Source of the DNA: [Candidatus Thermochlorobacteriaceae] bacterium GBChlB
GTDB lineage: Bacteria; Bacteroidota; Chlorobiia; Chlorobiales; Thermochlorobacteraceae
Direction of reading: 5' to 3'
Assembly: GCA_000724175.1 (NCBI GenBank)
Contig: JPGV01000024.1
Location: forward strand, 30,516 to 90,515
DNA length: 60,000 nt
How positions within the stretch are numbered: the stretch's first letter is position 1; each line of letters begins with the position of its first letter. The translations under genes were made by a program, and so were the position numbers. Below the pieces are notes generated by a model. It did not search any database and was not told where the DNA came from. It saw only the letters and a program-made list of their open reading frames with translations. Of this stretch, positions 9,309 through 17,015 are shown piece by piece.

Positions 9309-10427
9309 GTGAAACGCACACCGCTATACCCTGTTCATCAATCGATGGGCGCAAAACTTATCGAGTTCGGCGGGTTCGAGATGCCTGTTCAATACGAGGG
9401 CATTCTTGCTGAACATCGTGCGGTTCGACAAGGCGTGGGCGTCTTCGATGTCTCGCACATGGGAGAGTTTTTCGTGCGCGGCAAACAAGCGACGGAATTT
9501 TTACAGCGTGTTCTTACCAACGACCTCTCGCAACTGGACGCAGGCAGAGCGCAATACAACTTGATGCTCTACGAGGGACATCATGATTTTCCAGATGGCG
9601 GCACGGTCGATGACCTTATTGTCTATTGCATCGCGCCTGAGGAGTATCTGCTCATTGTCAATGCCAGCAATATCGACAAAGACTTTGCTTGGCTCGATAG
9701 TCATCGGCTGCCGTATGTCTCGCTTACAAATCGCTCCGACGAGCTTTCGCTGCTTGCGGTGCAAGGGCAATACGCCGAAGCCACGCTGCAACCGCTCACT
9801 GACGCCGTTCTAAGCGATGTCAAATACTACCGTTTCATTAAAACTGTGCTTGCGGGCGTCGAGATGTTTGTCGCACGCACCGGCTACACGGGTGAAGACG
9901 GCTTCGAGATTTGTTTTGAAAACGCACATGCGGATAAAATTTGGAACGCGCTCTTCGAGGCGGGGAAAAAATTCGGCATCAAACCGATTGGATTAGGCGC
10001 GCGAGATACGTTACGTTTGGAAATGGGATACGCGCTCTACGGACACGAACTTGATGAACGCACCAATCCGATTGAGGCTGGACTTGGATGGGCGACGAAG
10101 TTGTCAAAAAGCGCGTTCAACGGAAAAACTGCCTGTGCAAACGCCAAAGCTTCGCCGACCCGTCGGCTTATTGGCTTTGAACTTAGCGGTCGCGCGATTG
10201 CGCGACAAGGTTTTGAGATTTGCACTGCCGACGGCGAAAAAATCGGTGAGGTTCGAAGCGGCACGCTGTCGCCGAGCCTTGAACAGCCAATTGGAACAGG
10301 CTATGTTGAGGCTGCATACAGTGCGGTCGGCTCAAAAATTTTCGTCAAAATTCGAGAACGGCTCGAGGAGGCGACCATCGTCAAACCGCCGTTTCTCAAA
10401 AAAGAACGCGCTGCCGCCGTGTTCTGA
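9309..10427 (+). CDS. gcvT: Aminomethyltransferase (glycine cleavage T protein)
   Basis: This 372-residue protein starts at GTG 9309, giving MKRTPLYPVHQSMGAKLIEFGGFEMPVQY, a canonical GcvT N-terminus. Further family motifs are GVFDVSHMGEF, FLQRVLTNDL, GYTGEDGFEI, GLGARDTLRLEMGYALYGHELDE and the C-terminal GTGYVEA. It transfers the aminomethyl carbon from the lipoyl H protein to tetrahydrofolate, releasing ammonia, in glycine cleavage. No gcvH or gcvP lies in the window. comB follows after 21 bp, so the two are probably co-transcribed. Confidence 0.95.
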   Translation: MKRTPLYPVHQSMGAKLIEFGGFEMPVQYEGILAEHRAVRQGVGVFDVSHMGEFFVRGKQATEFLQRVLTNDLSQLDAGRAQYNLMLYEGHHDFPDGGTVDDLIVYCIAPEEYLLIVNASNIDKDFAWLDSHRLPYVSLTNRSDELSLLAVQGQYAEATLQPLTDAVLSDVKYYRFIKTVLAGVEMFVARTGYTGEDGFEICFENAHADKIWNALFEAGKKFGIKPIGLGARDTLRLEMGYALYGHELDERTNPIEAGLGWATKLSKSAFNGKTACANAKASPTRRLIGFELSGRAIARQGFEICTADGEKIGEVRSGTLSPSLEQPIGTGYVEAAYSAVGSKIFVKIRERLEEATIVKPPFLKKERAAAVF

Positions 10428-10448
10428 CGACACAAACTTCTGCTCTGC

Positions 10449-11219
10449 ATGAAAATTGATGTTTTTTTTACTCCTACGGGCTTCGACGACGCTTACTTGC
10501 GCGAGCGCATTGCCGTCGTCATTGATGTGCTTCGCGCCAGCACCAGCATCATCGCTGCCCTTCAAAACGGCGCGAAAGAAATCATTCCCGTTGAAGAAAT
10601 CGAGGAGGCGCACAACGCCGCATCGAGCCTTTTTTCGGAACGCCCGTTGCTCTGCGGCGAGCGGCAGGGAAAACTTATCGACGGGTTCGATTTGGGCAAT
10701 TCACCTGAAGAATTTTCAAGCGACACTGTTTCGGGAAAATCGCTCGTCTTTTGCACCACCAACGGCACGCGGGCGTTAGTCAAATCAAAGGAAGCCAAAT
10801 CTGTTGTCGTCGCGGGCTTCAACAACATCAGCGTCGTCAAAGAATTTATTTTGAAACTCGAACACGCCGACAACCACTTGGCGATTATTTGCGCGGGCAA
10901 AGACAACCGTTTTTCCATCGAAGACGCCCTCTGCGCAGGACTCTTGGTCGATAAATTGCTCGCCGACAAAAAAACACAGTTGCCGCTCTTACCTTCCGAT
11001 TCGGCGTATGCGGCGAAAACGCTCTACGAAAAATATCGCGGCAATGAACTCGCTGCGCTCAAAGACGCTGAACACGGCAAGTATCTTGCCTCCATCGGCT
11101 TTGCCAAAGACATTGAGACGGCAGCCAAAATTGACTCCTCGCAAGCCCTGCCGATTCTCGAAGACAACGCCCTTCGACTCTACAAACTTGAAGCGAGAAA
11201 ATTCAAGCGCGTTGATTAA
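10449..11219 (+). CDS. comB: Probable 2-phosphosulfolactate phosphatase (ComB family)
   Basis: This 256-residue protein matches the ComB family throughout: VVIDVLRASTSI near residue 25, CGERQGKLIDGFDLGNSP, a TTNGTRAL loop, IICAGKDNRFSIEDALCAG, and SAYAAKTLYEKYRGN. In methanogens ComB makes sulfolactate for coenzyme M. In bacteria the family is widespread and may serve other sulfonate or phosphatase functions, so the exact substrate is uncertain. Its last 24 bases and three following bases are repeated exactly 989 bp downstream, which bounds an inserted two-gene segment (see findings). Confidence 0.88.
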   Translation: MKIDVFFTPTGFDDAYLRERIAVVIDVLRASTSIIAALQNGAKEIIPVEEIEEAHNAASSLFSERPLLCGERQGKLIDGFDLGNSPEEFSSDTVSGKSLVFCTTNGTRALVKSKEAKSVVVAGFNNISVVKEFILKLEHADNHLAIICAGKDNRFSIEDALCAGLLVDKLLADKKTQLPLLPSDSAYAAKTLYEKYRGNELAALKDAEHGKYLASIGFAKDIETAAKIDSSQALPILEDNALRLYKLEARKFKRVD

Positions 11220-11222
11220 CTT
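11196..11222 (+). repeat. 27-bp direct repeat, copy 1 (comB 3' end)
   Basis: This copy includes the last seven sense codons and stop of comB plus three bases. It is identical to 12185-12211. Together the copies bracket an inserted segment of about 962 bp. Confidence 0.9.
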
Positions 11223-11234
11223 CCTGCGGCAAGC

Positions 11235-11739
11235 ATGGCTGAAAAATTCCGATTTCCTGACGCCAAACGGCTTGCAAGCATCTTCGGCGTATCAGAGCAG
11301 GTGTTTCATCGGCGCATCAAACCGCGAATTAAATCGGACTTTTCTCGTGAATTACAAATAATAGACATACTACATTGAAAATCCGTTCAAAAAAGGCAAA
11401 GAAAGGCGGCTCAATAGGCATTTACACGCAACGGCGCACCGAGCATCAATCTTATGCAAGGCGCGTGAGTGTAACCTCACCCTGTCGCTCTGCGACATCC
11501 CTCTCCTTACAAAAGGAGAGGGACGTTTTGGCGAAGCCAAAACAGGGAGAGGTCAAGGATAAGGCTTTGCAGTTAAGATAAATCAAGCACTTCTTGATGT
11601 AGTAAGTCTAATGAACACGGGCAATCCCGACGTAGGGGTGGACGAAAATTTCTGCATCGTTCTGCGACATCCAGAGAGCGGCGCAATTTTGCAAACAGGC
11701 GTGCCGCTACATGCCTATCAATCGGAGCAACCACAATGA
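11235..11739 (+). pseudogene. Small hypothetical gene interrupted by a palindromic insert
   Basis: A 47-codon ORF starts at ATG 11235 with MAEKFRFPDAKRLASIFG and FHRRIKPRIKSDFSRELQ, then stops at 11376-11378. About 230 bp later a second piece in another frame, from around ATG 11611, reads NPDVGVDENFCIVLRHPESG and ends at TGA 11737-11739. The two pieces look like the N- and C-terminal halves of one small protein: an HTH-like head followed by a short beta-rich tail. The material between carries a multi-hairpin palindromic element. The stop overlaps the next gene's ATG (ATGA), as in a coupled pair. I cannot assign a function. That the pieces were once one gene is inference from length, order and pattern. 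Confidence 0.55.
11474..11553. repeat. Palindromic element with three internal hairpins inside an outer stem
   Basis: An outer stem pairs 11474-11483 with 11544-11553 (9 of 10 bp). Inside are three hairpins: 11485-11488 with 11492-11495; an 11-bp perfect stem 11498-11508 with 11513-11523 and a four-base loop; and an 8-bp perfect stem 11525-11532 with 11536-11543. The whole can fold as a four-way junction in either strand, like REP/MITE-type intergenic repeats. Confidence 0.85.
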
Positions 11740-12185
11740 TTAAAGTTTCCGCATATTGCTTGATTTCAGGACGCGCGTTTTCGCCAACGCTGGCACAACA
11801 AAAAACAGGATTGTCGCTTTCGGAAATGCATTCGGTCGGCGACGTCGGCACGCTTGGAAAGTATAAACACAAGCCATTTGATTTCGGTTTTGCCCGCCTC
11901 GACGACGACCTCTCGACGGTTGATGTTACATCGTTTAGCAAGTGCGCGTTGGTCAAAGACCTTCTCTTGCATCTTGACACGCTGCGCGATTGTGGCGCGG
12001 AGCAAATTGTCTTGCACTACGACGTCGCTTATCTCGACCAATGCAACATCGAACTCCACTCCGAAGACCTGAAAATACTGTCGTCGACAGGCATTGATGT
12101 TACATTCACGTGCTACCGCATTTCGTCTCAGGATTCGGCAACGGACGCTGCCGCCCCACATTCCGAAAGCGCGTTATCGCCGTAA
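11736..12185 (+). CDS. DUF4279-like hypothetical protein (cassette gene)
   Basis: This 149-residue protein begins MIKVSAYCLISGRAFSPTLAQ, has a central KHKPFDFGFARLDDD segment and ends with an alternating strand-helix pattern (LHLDTLRDCGAEQIVLHYDV, GIDVTFTCYR). The overall layout resembles DUF4279, a small domain of unknown function often near immunity- or toxin-type genes; the match is by pattern only. The ATG overlaps the stop of the broken upstream small gene. The final A of its TAA stop is the first base of the downstream 27-bp repeat, so the gene fills the cassette to its edge. Confidence 0.6.
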   Translation: MIKVSAYCLISGRAFSPTLAQQKTGLSLSEMHSVGDVGTLGKYKHKPFDFGFARLDDDLSTVDVTSFSKCALVKDLLLHLDTLRDCGAEQIVLHYDVAYLDQCNIELHSEDLKILSSTGIDVTFTCYRISSQDSATDAAAPHSESALSP

Positions 12186-12211
12186 GAAAATTCAAGCGCG
12201 TTGATTAACTT
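12185..12211 (+). repeat. 27-bp direct repeat, copy 2 (comB 3' end)
   Basis: Identical to 11196-11222, with no intact gene attached. It is probably the original comB 3' end left downstream of the insert. The leader of ftsK follows. Confidence 0.9.
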
Positions 12212-12329
12212 GCGCCCGCATACAGTCGCTCTCTAAGCATTGCATCACGCTCAGAACAGCGGACGGCTATCAAAGACTCACTTAAAGTTTTTGACAACTT
12301 TTCGCGGAGCATTTTCCGAAAAACTCGAT

Positions 12330-15317
12330 ATGATGCAATCTCAACTTGAAAACGAAGCAGACCTTCTCGCCGCTTCTACCAACGATTCAACTGCGTCTCT
12401 GAAATCGCCGTCCTCCAAAGAGCCTCTCTCGAAAGAGCCGCCGAAGCCGCGTTCAAAATCGGCGCGTGGCAAAAAGAAAAAGTCGTCGTTTTTCGCCGAC
12501 CTTTACGCCAAGCGCAGCCATGAACTTTGGGGCATCGCATTGATGCTCGTCTCGACGCTCTTACTCGTCGCCGTGTTCGCCTACACCACCGAAGACGACG
12601 CAACGATTGAGAACATTGCGCTCCACGAAATTTTCACTGAAACAGGACGGCTTGCCGCGTCGCACTTAAAAAATCCGTTAGGGTTTTTCGGGGCGAAGCT
12701 ATCGAGTTTTCTCGTCAAATCGGTTTTAGGCTATCCAACAGCGCTCATTGTGTTGCTGTCGGGCTATTGGGGCTGGGCATTGTTCCGACGCAACGGCTTT
12801 GAAAAAGCTAGCTACGCCACAGTCTACGGCGTTCTCTTCGCTCTGCTGACCAGCTCGATTTTTGGACTTACCCATTTCACATTCAGCGAAGCAATGTCGG
12901 GCGCAATCGGGCGGTTCGTTGCATCGATGCTGCAAACCGTCGTTGGGGCGTTTGGCGCGTGGACGGCACTCTTGGCGCTGCTCGGCGTAACCATTGTGCT
13001 GTCCATCGACCTTGATTTGCAAAAGACCGCCGACCGCATCGCGTTTCTTTTCCGCGACAAGGCTTACAGCGCAAAGGCGAAATTTCAAGAGTGGCATGCT
13101 GTCCGCGAGGAACATCGCCGCCGTAAGAGGGAACTTGTTGAACGCCTGAAAGATGCACTGACGATTGAGGGAGACGACACCGACGCTGCTCCCTCGTTAA
13201 AGATCGATGCCGTGCACGTTGAGTTGACACCCACAATGCCACTTGGGTCGCCAACGCTGACACCAGACCCCTTGCAGCAGCACGCCGTCGCGCCTGATCC
13301 GCCACCAATTGAGAAAAAAACGCCCATCGTCAAAACAAGCAACGATGTGCCGCTCGTCATTAAACAAACAAGCGACGATTCTTTCGGGCTTGCGGACGCG
13401 ATGCGCGAAGAAAAACTGACGCACAAAATCAGTGCACCTGTGACGACGCCAACCGCAATTGACCACCCCGCATCGCAAGCAACATTGAACACAGCGCCAC
13501 TGACACCAGAGTCGACACGCCTCGACGAGCCAAATTCAATTAGCCATGCCGTCAAAGGCAATTCTGTCGGTGTCAGCTCCGACACGCCCGATATGCCGCC
13601 GCTCTATGCTGCTACAAATTGGGCAAGCGCGCTGTATGAAGGTAACGACACTCCGACGGAATCATCAACGCGCGACGCTGCCGACATTGACGACGACCTT
13701 GATGATATCTTGAAGCCGTTTTTGAAGTCCGAAAAACCAAACGATGAAATTCAGGCAGAGCCGAAAGTCCTACTCAAAGAAGCCGTGCATGAGGAAACCG
13801 CCGACTTGGACGAGCGAGACCTGACGCTTGAAACCAAAGCCGCCGCAGTCTATCGCTTCCCGTCGGTTGATTTGCTCATTGAACCTGAACCTGACAGCGA
13901 CACGGTCTCGATAGAGGAACTTGAAGAAAACAAACGCAAACTTTTAGAGAAACTGCGCATCTACAAAATTGACATCGTGCGCGTGGAGGCGACGGTCGGA
14001 CCGCGCGTGACGCTCTTCGAACTGGAACTTGCGCCCGATGTCAAAATCAGCCGCATTGTAACCCTGCAAGACGATTTGGCAATGGCAATGTCGGCACGCG
14101 GCATTCGAATCATCGCGCCTATTCCGGGCAAGAACGCAGTCGGCGTCGAGATTCCCAACTCAAAGTCGCGCATGGTTCGAATTAAAACGATGCTCAACAG
14201 CGAGAAATTTAAACACTCCAAGTTTCAACTGCCCGTTGCGTTTGGCAAAACCATTTCAAACGAAATTTTCATTGATGACCTTGCCAAAATGCCCCACTTG
14301 CTTGTTGCAGGCGCCACAGGGTCGGGCAAATCCGTTGGCATTAACACAATTCTCACCAGTTTGATTTACTTCTGCTCGCCCGAAAAAGTCAAGTTTCTTT
14401 TGATTGACCCTAAGCGCGTCGAGCTGTTTCCGTATCAACTCTTGAAAAATCATTTCCTCGTCAAGTTCCAAGACTTGGAAGAACAAATCATCACCGACAC
14501 GAGCAAAGCCGTTTATGCCCTGAAATCGGTCGAAAAGGAAATGGACATACGCTACGACCGGCTGGCAAAGGCAGGGGTGCGTAACCTTCAAGCATTCAAC
14601 GAAAAATTTCCCGACGAAGCACTGCCGTTCATCGTCGTGGTCATTGACGAGCTTGCCGATATGATGATTACCGCAGGGCGCGATGTCGAAGAGCCGATTG
14701 CACGATTGGCGCAACTTGCCCGCGCCGTTGGAATCCACTTGGTTGTGGCAACGCAACGACCGAGCGTCGATGTCATTACGGGCGTTATCAAAGCCAATTT
14801 TCCAGCGCGGATTGCTTATCAGGTCGCCAGTAAAATCGACTCGCGCACGATTTTAGACAGCATGGGCGCAGAGCAACTGCTTGGCAATGGCGATATGCTC
14901 TACTTGCCCTCGTCGCACCCAAAGCCGATTCGCATTCAAAACGCTTTCGTCTCAACCGAAGAGGTCGAAGCCCTGACCGCGTTTGTCTATTCGCAAAAAG
15001 ACATGAACCTTGCCTATCCATTGCCCGCGCCCGATATGAAAGCACTGGGCAAATCCGACGATGATGCCGACGAGGGTAACGGCGGCGGCTTAGAGCGCGA
15101 CAAAATGTTCGAGGAAGCAGCACGCTTGGTGGTTCGGCACCAACAGGGCAGCGTCTCGCTCTTGCAACGTCGCTTGAAATTGGGCTTCGGTCGAGCGGCG
15201 CGCATTATGGATCAGCTCGAGGCGCACGGCATCGTCGGCAAGCAAGACGCCAGCAAACCGCGCGACGTCTTGATGGGCGAAGAATCGCTCGAACTGTTTT
15301 TACGCGACTTGGAATAA
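12330..15317 (+). CDS. ftsK: DNA translocase FtsK
   Basis: The frame is open from TTG 12240, but ATG 12330 (MMQSQLENEAD) is the likelier start, giving 995 residues. A charged N-terminus precedes about four membrane helices (roughly bases 12530-13020). A long acidic, Pro/Thr-rich linker follows to about 13860. The motor domain has Walker A GATGSGKSVGIN near residue 660, Walker B VVVIDELADMM, and VATQRPSVDVITGVIKANFP. The C-terminal winged-helix gamma domain (SVSLLQRRLKLGFGRAARIMD) reads KOPS-like sites. It pumps DNA during division and drives dimer resolution at dif. The last 64 bases before the final two codons are duplicated downstream beyond a toxin-antitoxin pair. Confidence 0.96.
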   Translation: MMQSQLENEADLLAASTNDSTASLKSPSSKEPLSKEPPKPRSKSARGKKKKSSFFADLYAKRSHELWGIALMLVSTLLLVAVFAYTTEDDATIENIALHEIFTETGRLAASHLKNPLGFFGAKLSSFLVKSVLGYPTALIVLLSGYWGWALFRRNGFEKASYATVYGVLFALLTSSIFGLTHFTFSEAMSGAIGRFVASMLQTVVGAFGAWTALLALLGVTIVLSIDLDLQKTADRIAFLFRDKAYSAKAKFQEWHAVREEHRRRKRELVERLKDALTIEGDDTDAAPSLKIDAVHVELTPTMPLGSPTLTPDPLQQHAVAPDPPPIEKKTPIVKTSNDVPLVIKQTSDDSFGLADAMREEKLTHKISAPVTTPTAIDHPASQATLNTAPLTPESTRLDEPNSISHAVKGNSVGVSSDTPDMPPLYAATNWASALYEGNDTPTESSTRDAADIDDDLDDILKPFLKSEKPNDEIQAEPKVLLKEAVHEETADLDERDLTLETKAAAVYRFPSVDLLIEPEPDSDTVSIEELEENKRKLLEKLRIYKIDIVRVEATVGPRVTLFELELAPDVKISRIVTLQDDLAMAMSARGIRIIAPIPGKNAVGVEIPNSKSRMVRIKTMLNSEKFKHSKFQLPVAFGKTISNEIFIDDLAKMPHLLVAGATGSGKSVGINTILTSLIYFCSPEKVKFLLIDPKRVELFPYQLLKNHFLVKFQDLEEQIITDTSKAVYALKSVEKEMDIRYDRLAKAGVRNLQAFNEKFPDEALPFIVVVIDELADMMITAGRDVEEPIARLAQLARAVGIHLVVATQRPSVDVITGVIKANFPARIAYQVASKIDSRTILDSMGAEQLLGNGDMLYLPSSHPKPIRIQNAFVSTEEVEALTAFVYSQKDMNLAYPLPAPDMKALGKSDDDADEGNGGGLERDKMFEEAARLVVRHQQGSVSLLQRRLKLGFGRAARIMDQLEAHGIVGKQDASKPRDVLMGEESLELFLRDLE
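15245..15308 (+). repeat. 64-bp direct repeat, copy 1 (ftsK 3' end)
   Basis: Identical to 15992-16055. After this copy the gene ends ttg gaa taa; after the other copy it would end ctt gag taa. These are different codons for the same residues (Leu-Glu-stop). Confidence 0.93.
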
Positions 15318-15352
15318 CGTAAATTCACGGATTAACTCTTAACCGCAACGAT

Positions 15353-15556
15353 ATGCTTGTTCAACGAACCGACGACGAAGTGATTATCCGACTTTCTGCG
15401 TCCGTCGATACTCAAGAATTGCAACGGCTCTTGGATTATCTGAGATACAAAGAGGCGACATCAACATCGCGAGCGACGCAAGCCGATGTGGATAAACTGT
15501 CGAGACTCGTCAAAAAAAACAGGCGAGCAAAGAATCGCAGGAAATTTGCTAAGTGA
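15353..15556 (+). CDS. Antitoxin of a PIN-domain toxin-antitoxin pair
   Basis: This 67-residue protein begins MLVQRTDDEVIIRLSASVDT, a short beta-type N-terminus, followed by helices (QELQRLLDYLRYKEA) and a basic tail (KKNRRAKNRRKFAK). Small size, position immediately before a PIN gene and a GTGA overlap with it mark it as the antitoxin. Family assignment beyond that is uncertain. In such pairs the N-terminal part usually binds the promoter and the C-terminal part neutralises the toxin (family knowledge). It starts 35 bp after the ftsK stop. Confidence 0.8.
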   Translation: MLVQRTDDEVIIRLSASVDTQELQRLLDYLRYKEATSTSRATQADVDKLSRLVKKNRRAKNRRKFAK

Positions 15557-15984
15557 AAATCATTATCGACACAAATGTTATTTTTAGCGCGTTGCTCAAT
15601 ACCAATGGGATAATTGGCGAACTTCTCTTTAACTCAAAAGACGTTCTCGAGTTTTACAGTTGCGCCTATATGCGCGACGAAATTCACCGACACTGGGAAA
15701 AGCTCAAAAAAATCTCGCGCTTATCCGATGCCAACCTCAACGCCTCATTTGATTTGCTCCTAACCAAAATTTTGTTCATCGACGAAGGGTTGATTCCGCC
15801 TGACGTCTGGCTCGAAGCCGAGCTACTGGTGAAGGATATCGACATTGATGATATTGACTTTGTCGCGCTTACGATTCATTTGGGAGGCGGGCTGTGGACG
15901 GGAGACAAAACTCTCTACGGCAGACTCAAAGCGAAACAATTTTCACATGTCTATACTACGACTGAACTTGCTTTGCTCCGTTAA
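15553..15984 (+). CDS. PIN-domain toxin (VapC-like endoribonuclease)
   Basis: This 143-residue PIN protein starts at GTG 15553, overlapping the antitoxin stop. Visible catalytic acids are Asp in KIIIDTNVIFSALL near residue 6, Glu in MRDEIHRHW near 42, and the aspartates of DIDDIDFVALTIHLGG with GDKTLYGRLK near 100-120. PIN toxins cleave RNA and are held in check by the cognate antitoxin. The stop is only 7 bp before the second ftsK 3'-end repeat, so the toxin gene lies at the edge of the inserted segment. Confidence 0.9.
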   Translation: MKIIIDTNVIFSALLNTNGIIGELLFNSKDVLEFYSCAYMRDEIHRHWEKLKKISRLSDANLNASFDLLLTKILFIDEGLIPPDVWLEAELLVKDIDIDDIDFVALTIHLGGGLWTGDKTLYGRLKAKQFSHVYTTTELALLR

Positions 15985-15991
15985 TATGCAT

Positions 15992-16063
15992 AGACGCCAG
16001 CAAACCGCGCGACGTCTTGATGGGCGAAGAATCGCTCGAACTGTTTTTACGCGACCTTGAGTA
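15992..16063 (+). repeat. 64-bp direct repeat, copy 2, with orphan ftsK stop
   Basis: Bases 15992-16055 repeat the ftsK 3' end exactly and continue to an in-frame stop at 16061-16063 through synonymous variants of the last two codons. No start or upstream ftsK sequence is attached, so it is a non-coding relic. Confidence 0.93.
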
Positions 16064-16110
16064 ACCGTAACACTTTAATTAGAAATCACATCTGCCTTTG
16101 TGCCGCGATG

Positions 16111-16479
16111 TTACGTGCCGATGTAGCCAGCAACTGCCTTAGCCACCTCATTGAATTCAAACGGCTTATTCATTACGTAAACTTGGTTGTTGTTTTGGAA
16201 CACATCTAATTCGCCAGTTTTTGCGTTTCCAGTCATAAGAATCACAGGAAGGGCGGGCGCAGTGTTTACCAGCCATTTGGTCAGTTCTATGCCATTAAGT
16301 TTCGGCATATTCCAGTCGGTCAAGACCAAATCAATACCGCCGCGGTGTTCCTGATAAATGCGTTGTGCATCTTGTCCATTGAACGCACAAAACACGGTGT
16401 ATTGAGACTCAAAAAATTCGGCGAGAACATCGCAAAGCAACTCGTCGTCATCGACGATTAAAATGGTCTTTTTGGGCAT
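16111..16479 (-). CDS. Single-domain response regulator (CheY-like)
   Basis: This 122-residue protein is a receiver only. It has the acidic pocket VDDDE near residue 10, phosphoacceptor Asp in LVLTDWNMPKLNG near residue 55, the Thr of ILMTGNA, and conserved Lys in VMNKPFEF. There is no output domain, so it acts as a phosphate relay or by binding a partner protein. Several stand-alone kinases in the window could feed it, but none is adjacent. It is divergent from the XRE gene. Confidence 0.93.
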   Translation of the reverse strand: MPKKTILIVDDDELLCDVLAEFFESQYTVFCAFNGQDAQRIYQEHRGGIDLVLTDWNMPKLNGIELTKWLVNTAPALPVILMTGNAKTGELDVFQNNNQVYVMNKPFEFNEVAKAVAGYIGT

Positions 16480-16631
16480 ACAGAGGTGAGTTCAGGTTTT
16501 AACAATGTTACATTAAACAGAGAGACAGAGTAAAAATCTCTTGACAATACTGACATGCGTATCGAAACATAAGATAATTTTCTCTTTGGTGAAAGAACAA
16601 TGAAATATTGGAAATTTTGGTTATTTTTCTG
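16480..16631. promoter_or_regulatory. Divergent intergenic region between receiver and XRE genes
   Basis: These 152 bp are clearly more AT-rich than the flanking genes and must carry promoters in both directions. A TTGACA hexamer is visible at 16541-16546, but no well-spaced -10 box follows it. XRE proteins often bind their own promoter region, so an operator here is plausible but not identified. Confidence 0.4.
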
Positions 16632-17015
16632 ATGGAAGCAGCAGAGGTTCACATCGGCAGGCGAATACGACAAATTCGCAAGAATATGAACCTGACGCAG
16701 ACAAATTTCTCAAGTATCTTACACACCTCCATAGGGTTCATCAGCGAAGTAGAGCGTGGAAAGAAGCAGCCCGGATTTGACCTAATTTTTTCACTTAAGC
16801 GAAATTTTAACATCTCTACAGACTGGCTTTTGACTGGCAAAGGGACTATGTTTGGAGCTCAAAAAACCGGAAATACAGAGGAAGCCTCTGTTAAACACGA
16901 TGCACAGGTTCGTCAACTGGAAGCCGAGAAGCAACTGCTGCTCGAGCAAAACCTACAACTTAAAGCGCAGGTAGAAGTGCTGAAGGAATTGATTGTCAAG
17001 TTGAAAACGTCGTAG
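16632..17015 (+). CDS. XRE-family HTH transcriptional regulator
   Basis: An upstream TTG at 16608 is in frame, but ATG 16632 is favoured (MEAAEVHIGRRIRQIRKNMN), giving 127 residues. The HTH is clear: LTQTNFSSILHTSIGFISEVERGKKQPG, the Cro/CI-type fold. After NFNISTDWLLTGKG, which resembles phage-type repressors, comes a C-terminal coiled coil (VRQLEAEKQLLLEQNLQLKAQ, written here in part) that probably dimerises the protein. Its last 20 bases overlap the 3' end of the convergent bestrophin gene. Confidence 0.88.
   Translation: MEAAEVHIGRRIRQIRKNMNLTQTNFSSILHTSIGFISEVERGKKQPGFDLIFSLKRNFNISTDWLLTGKGTMFGAQKTGNTEEASVKHDAQVRQLEAEKQLLLEQNLQLKAQVEVLKELIVKLKTS

Noticed and set aside
11573-11980. Minus-strand open frames across the comB cassette (also 11766-12161)
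   Set aside because: They are Arg/Cys-rich with no family pattern, while the plus-strand frame 11736-12185 has coherent strand-helix structure and an ATGA overlap with the preceding frame.
16541-16575. Sigma-70-like promoter starting with TTGACA
   Set aside because: No acceptable -10 hexamer lies 16-18 bp downstream, and the presumed Bacteroidota-type housekeeping sigma factor prefers different elements.
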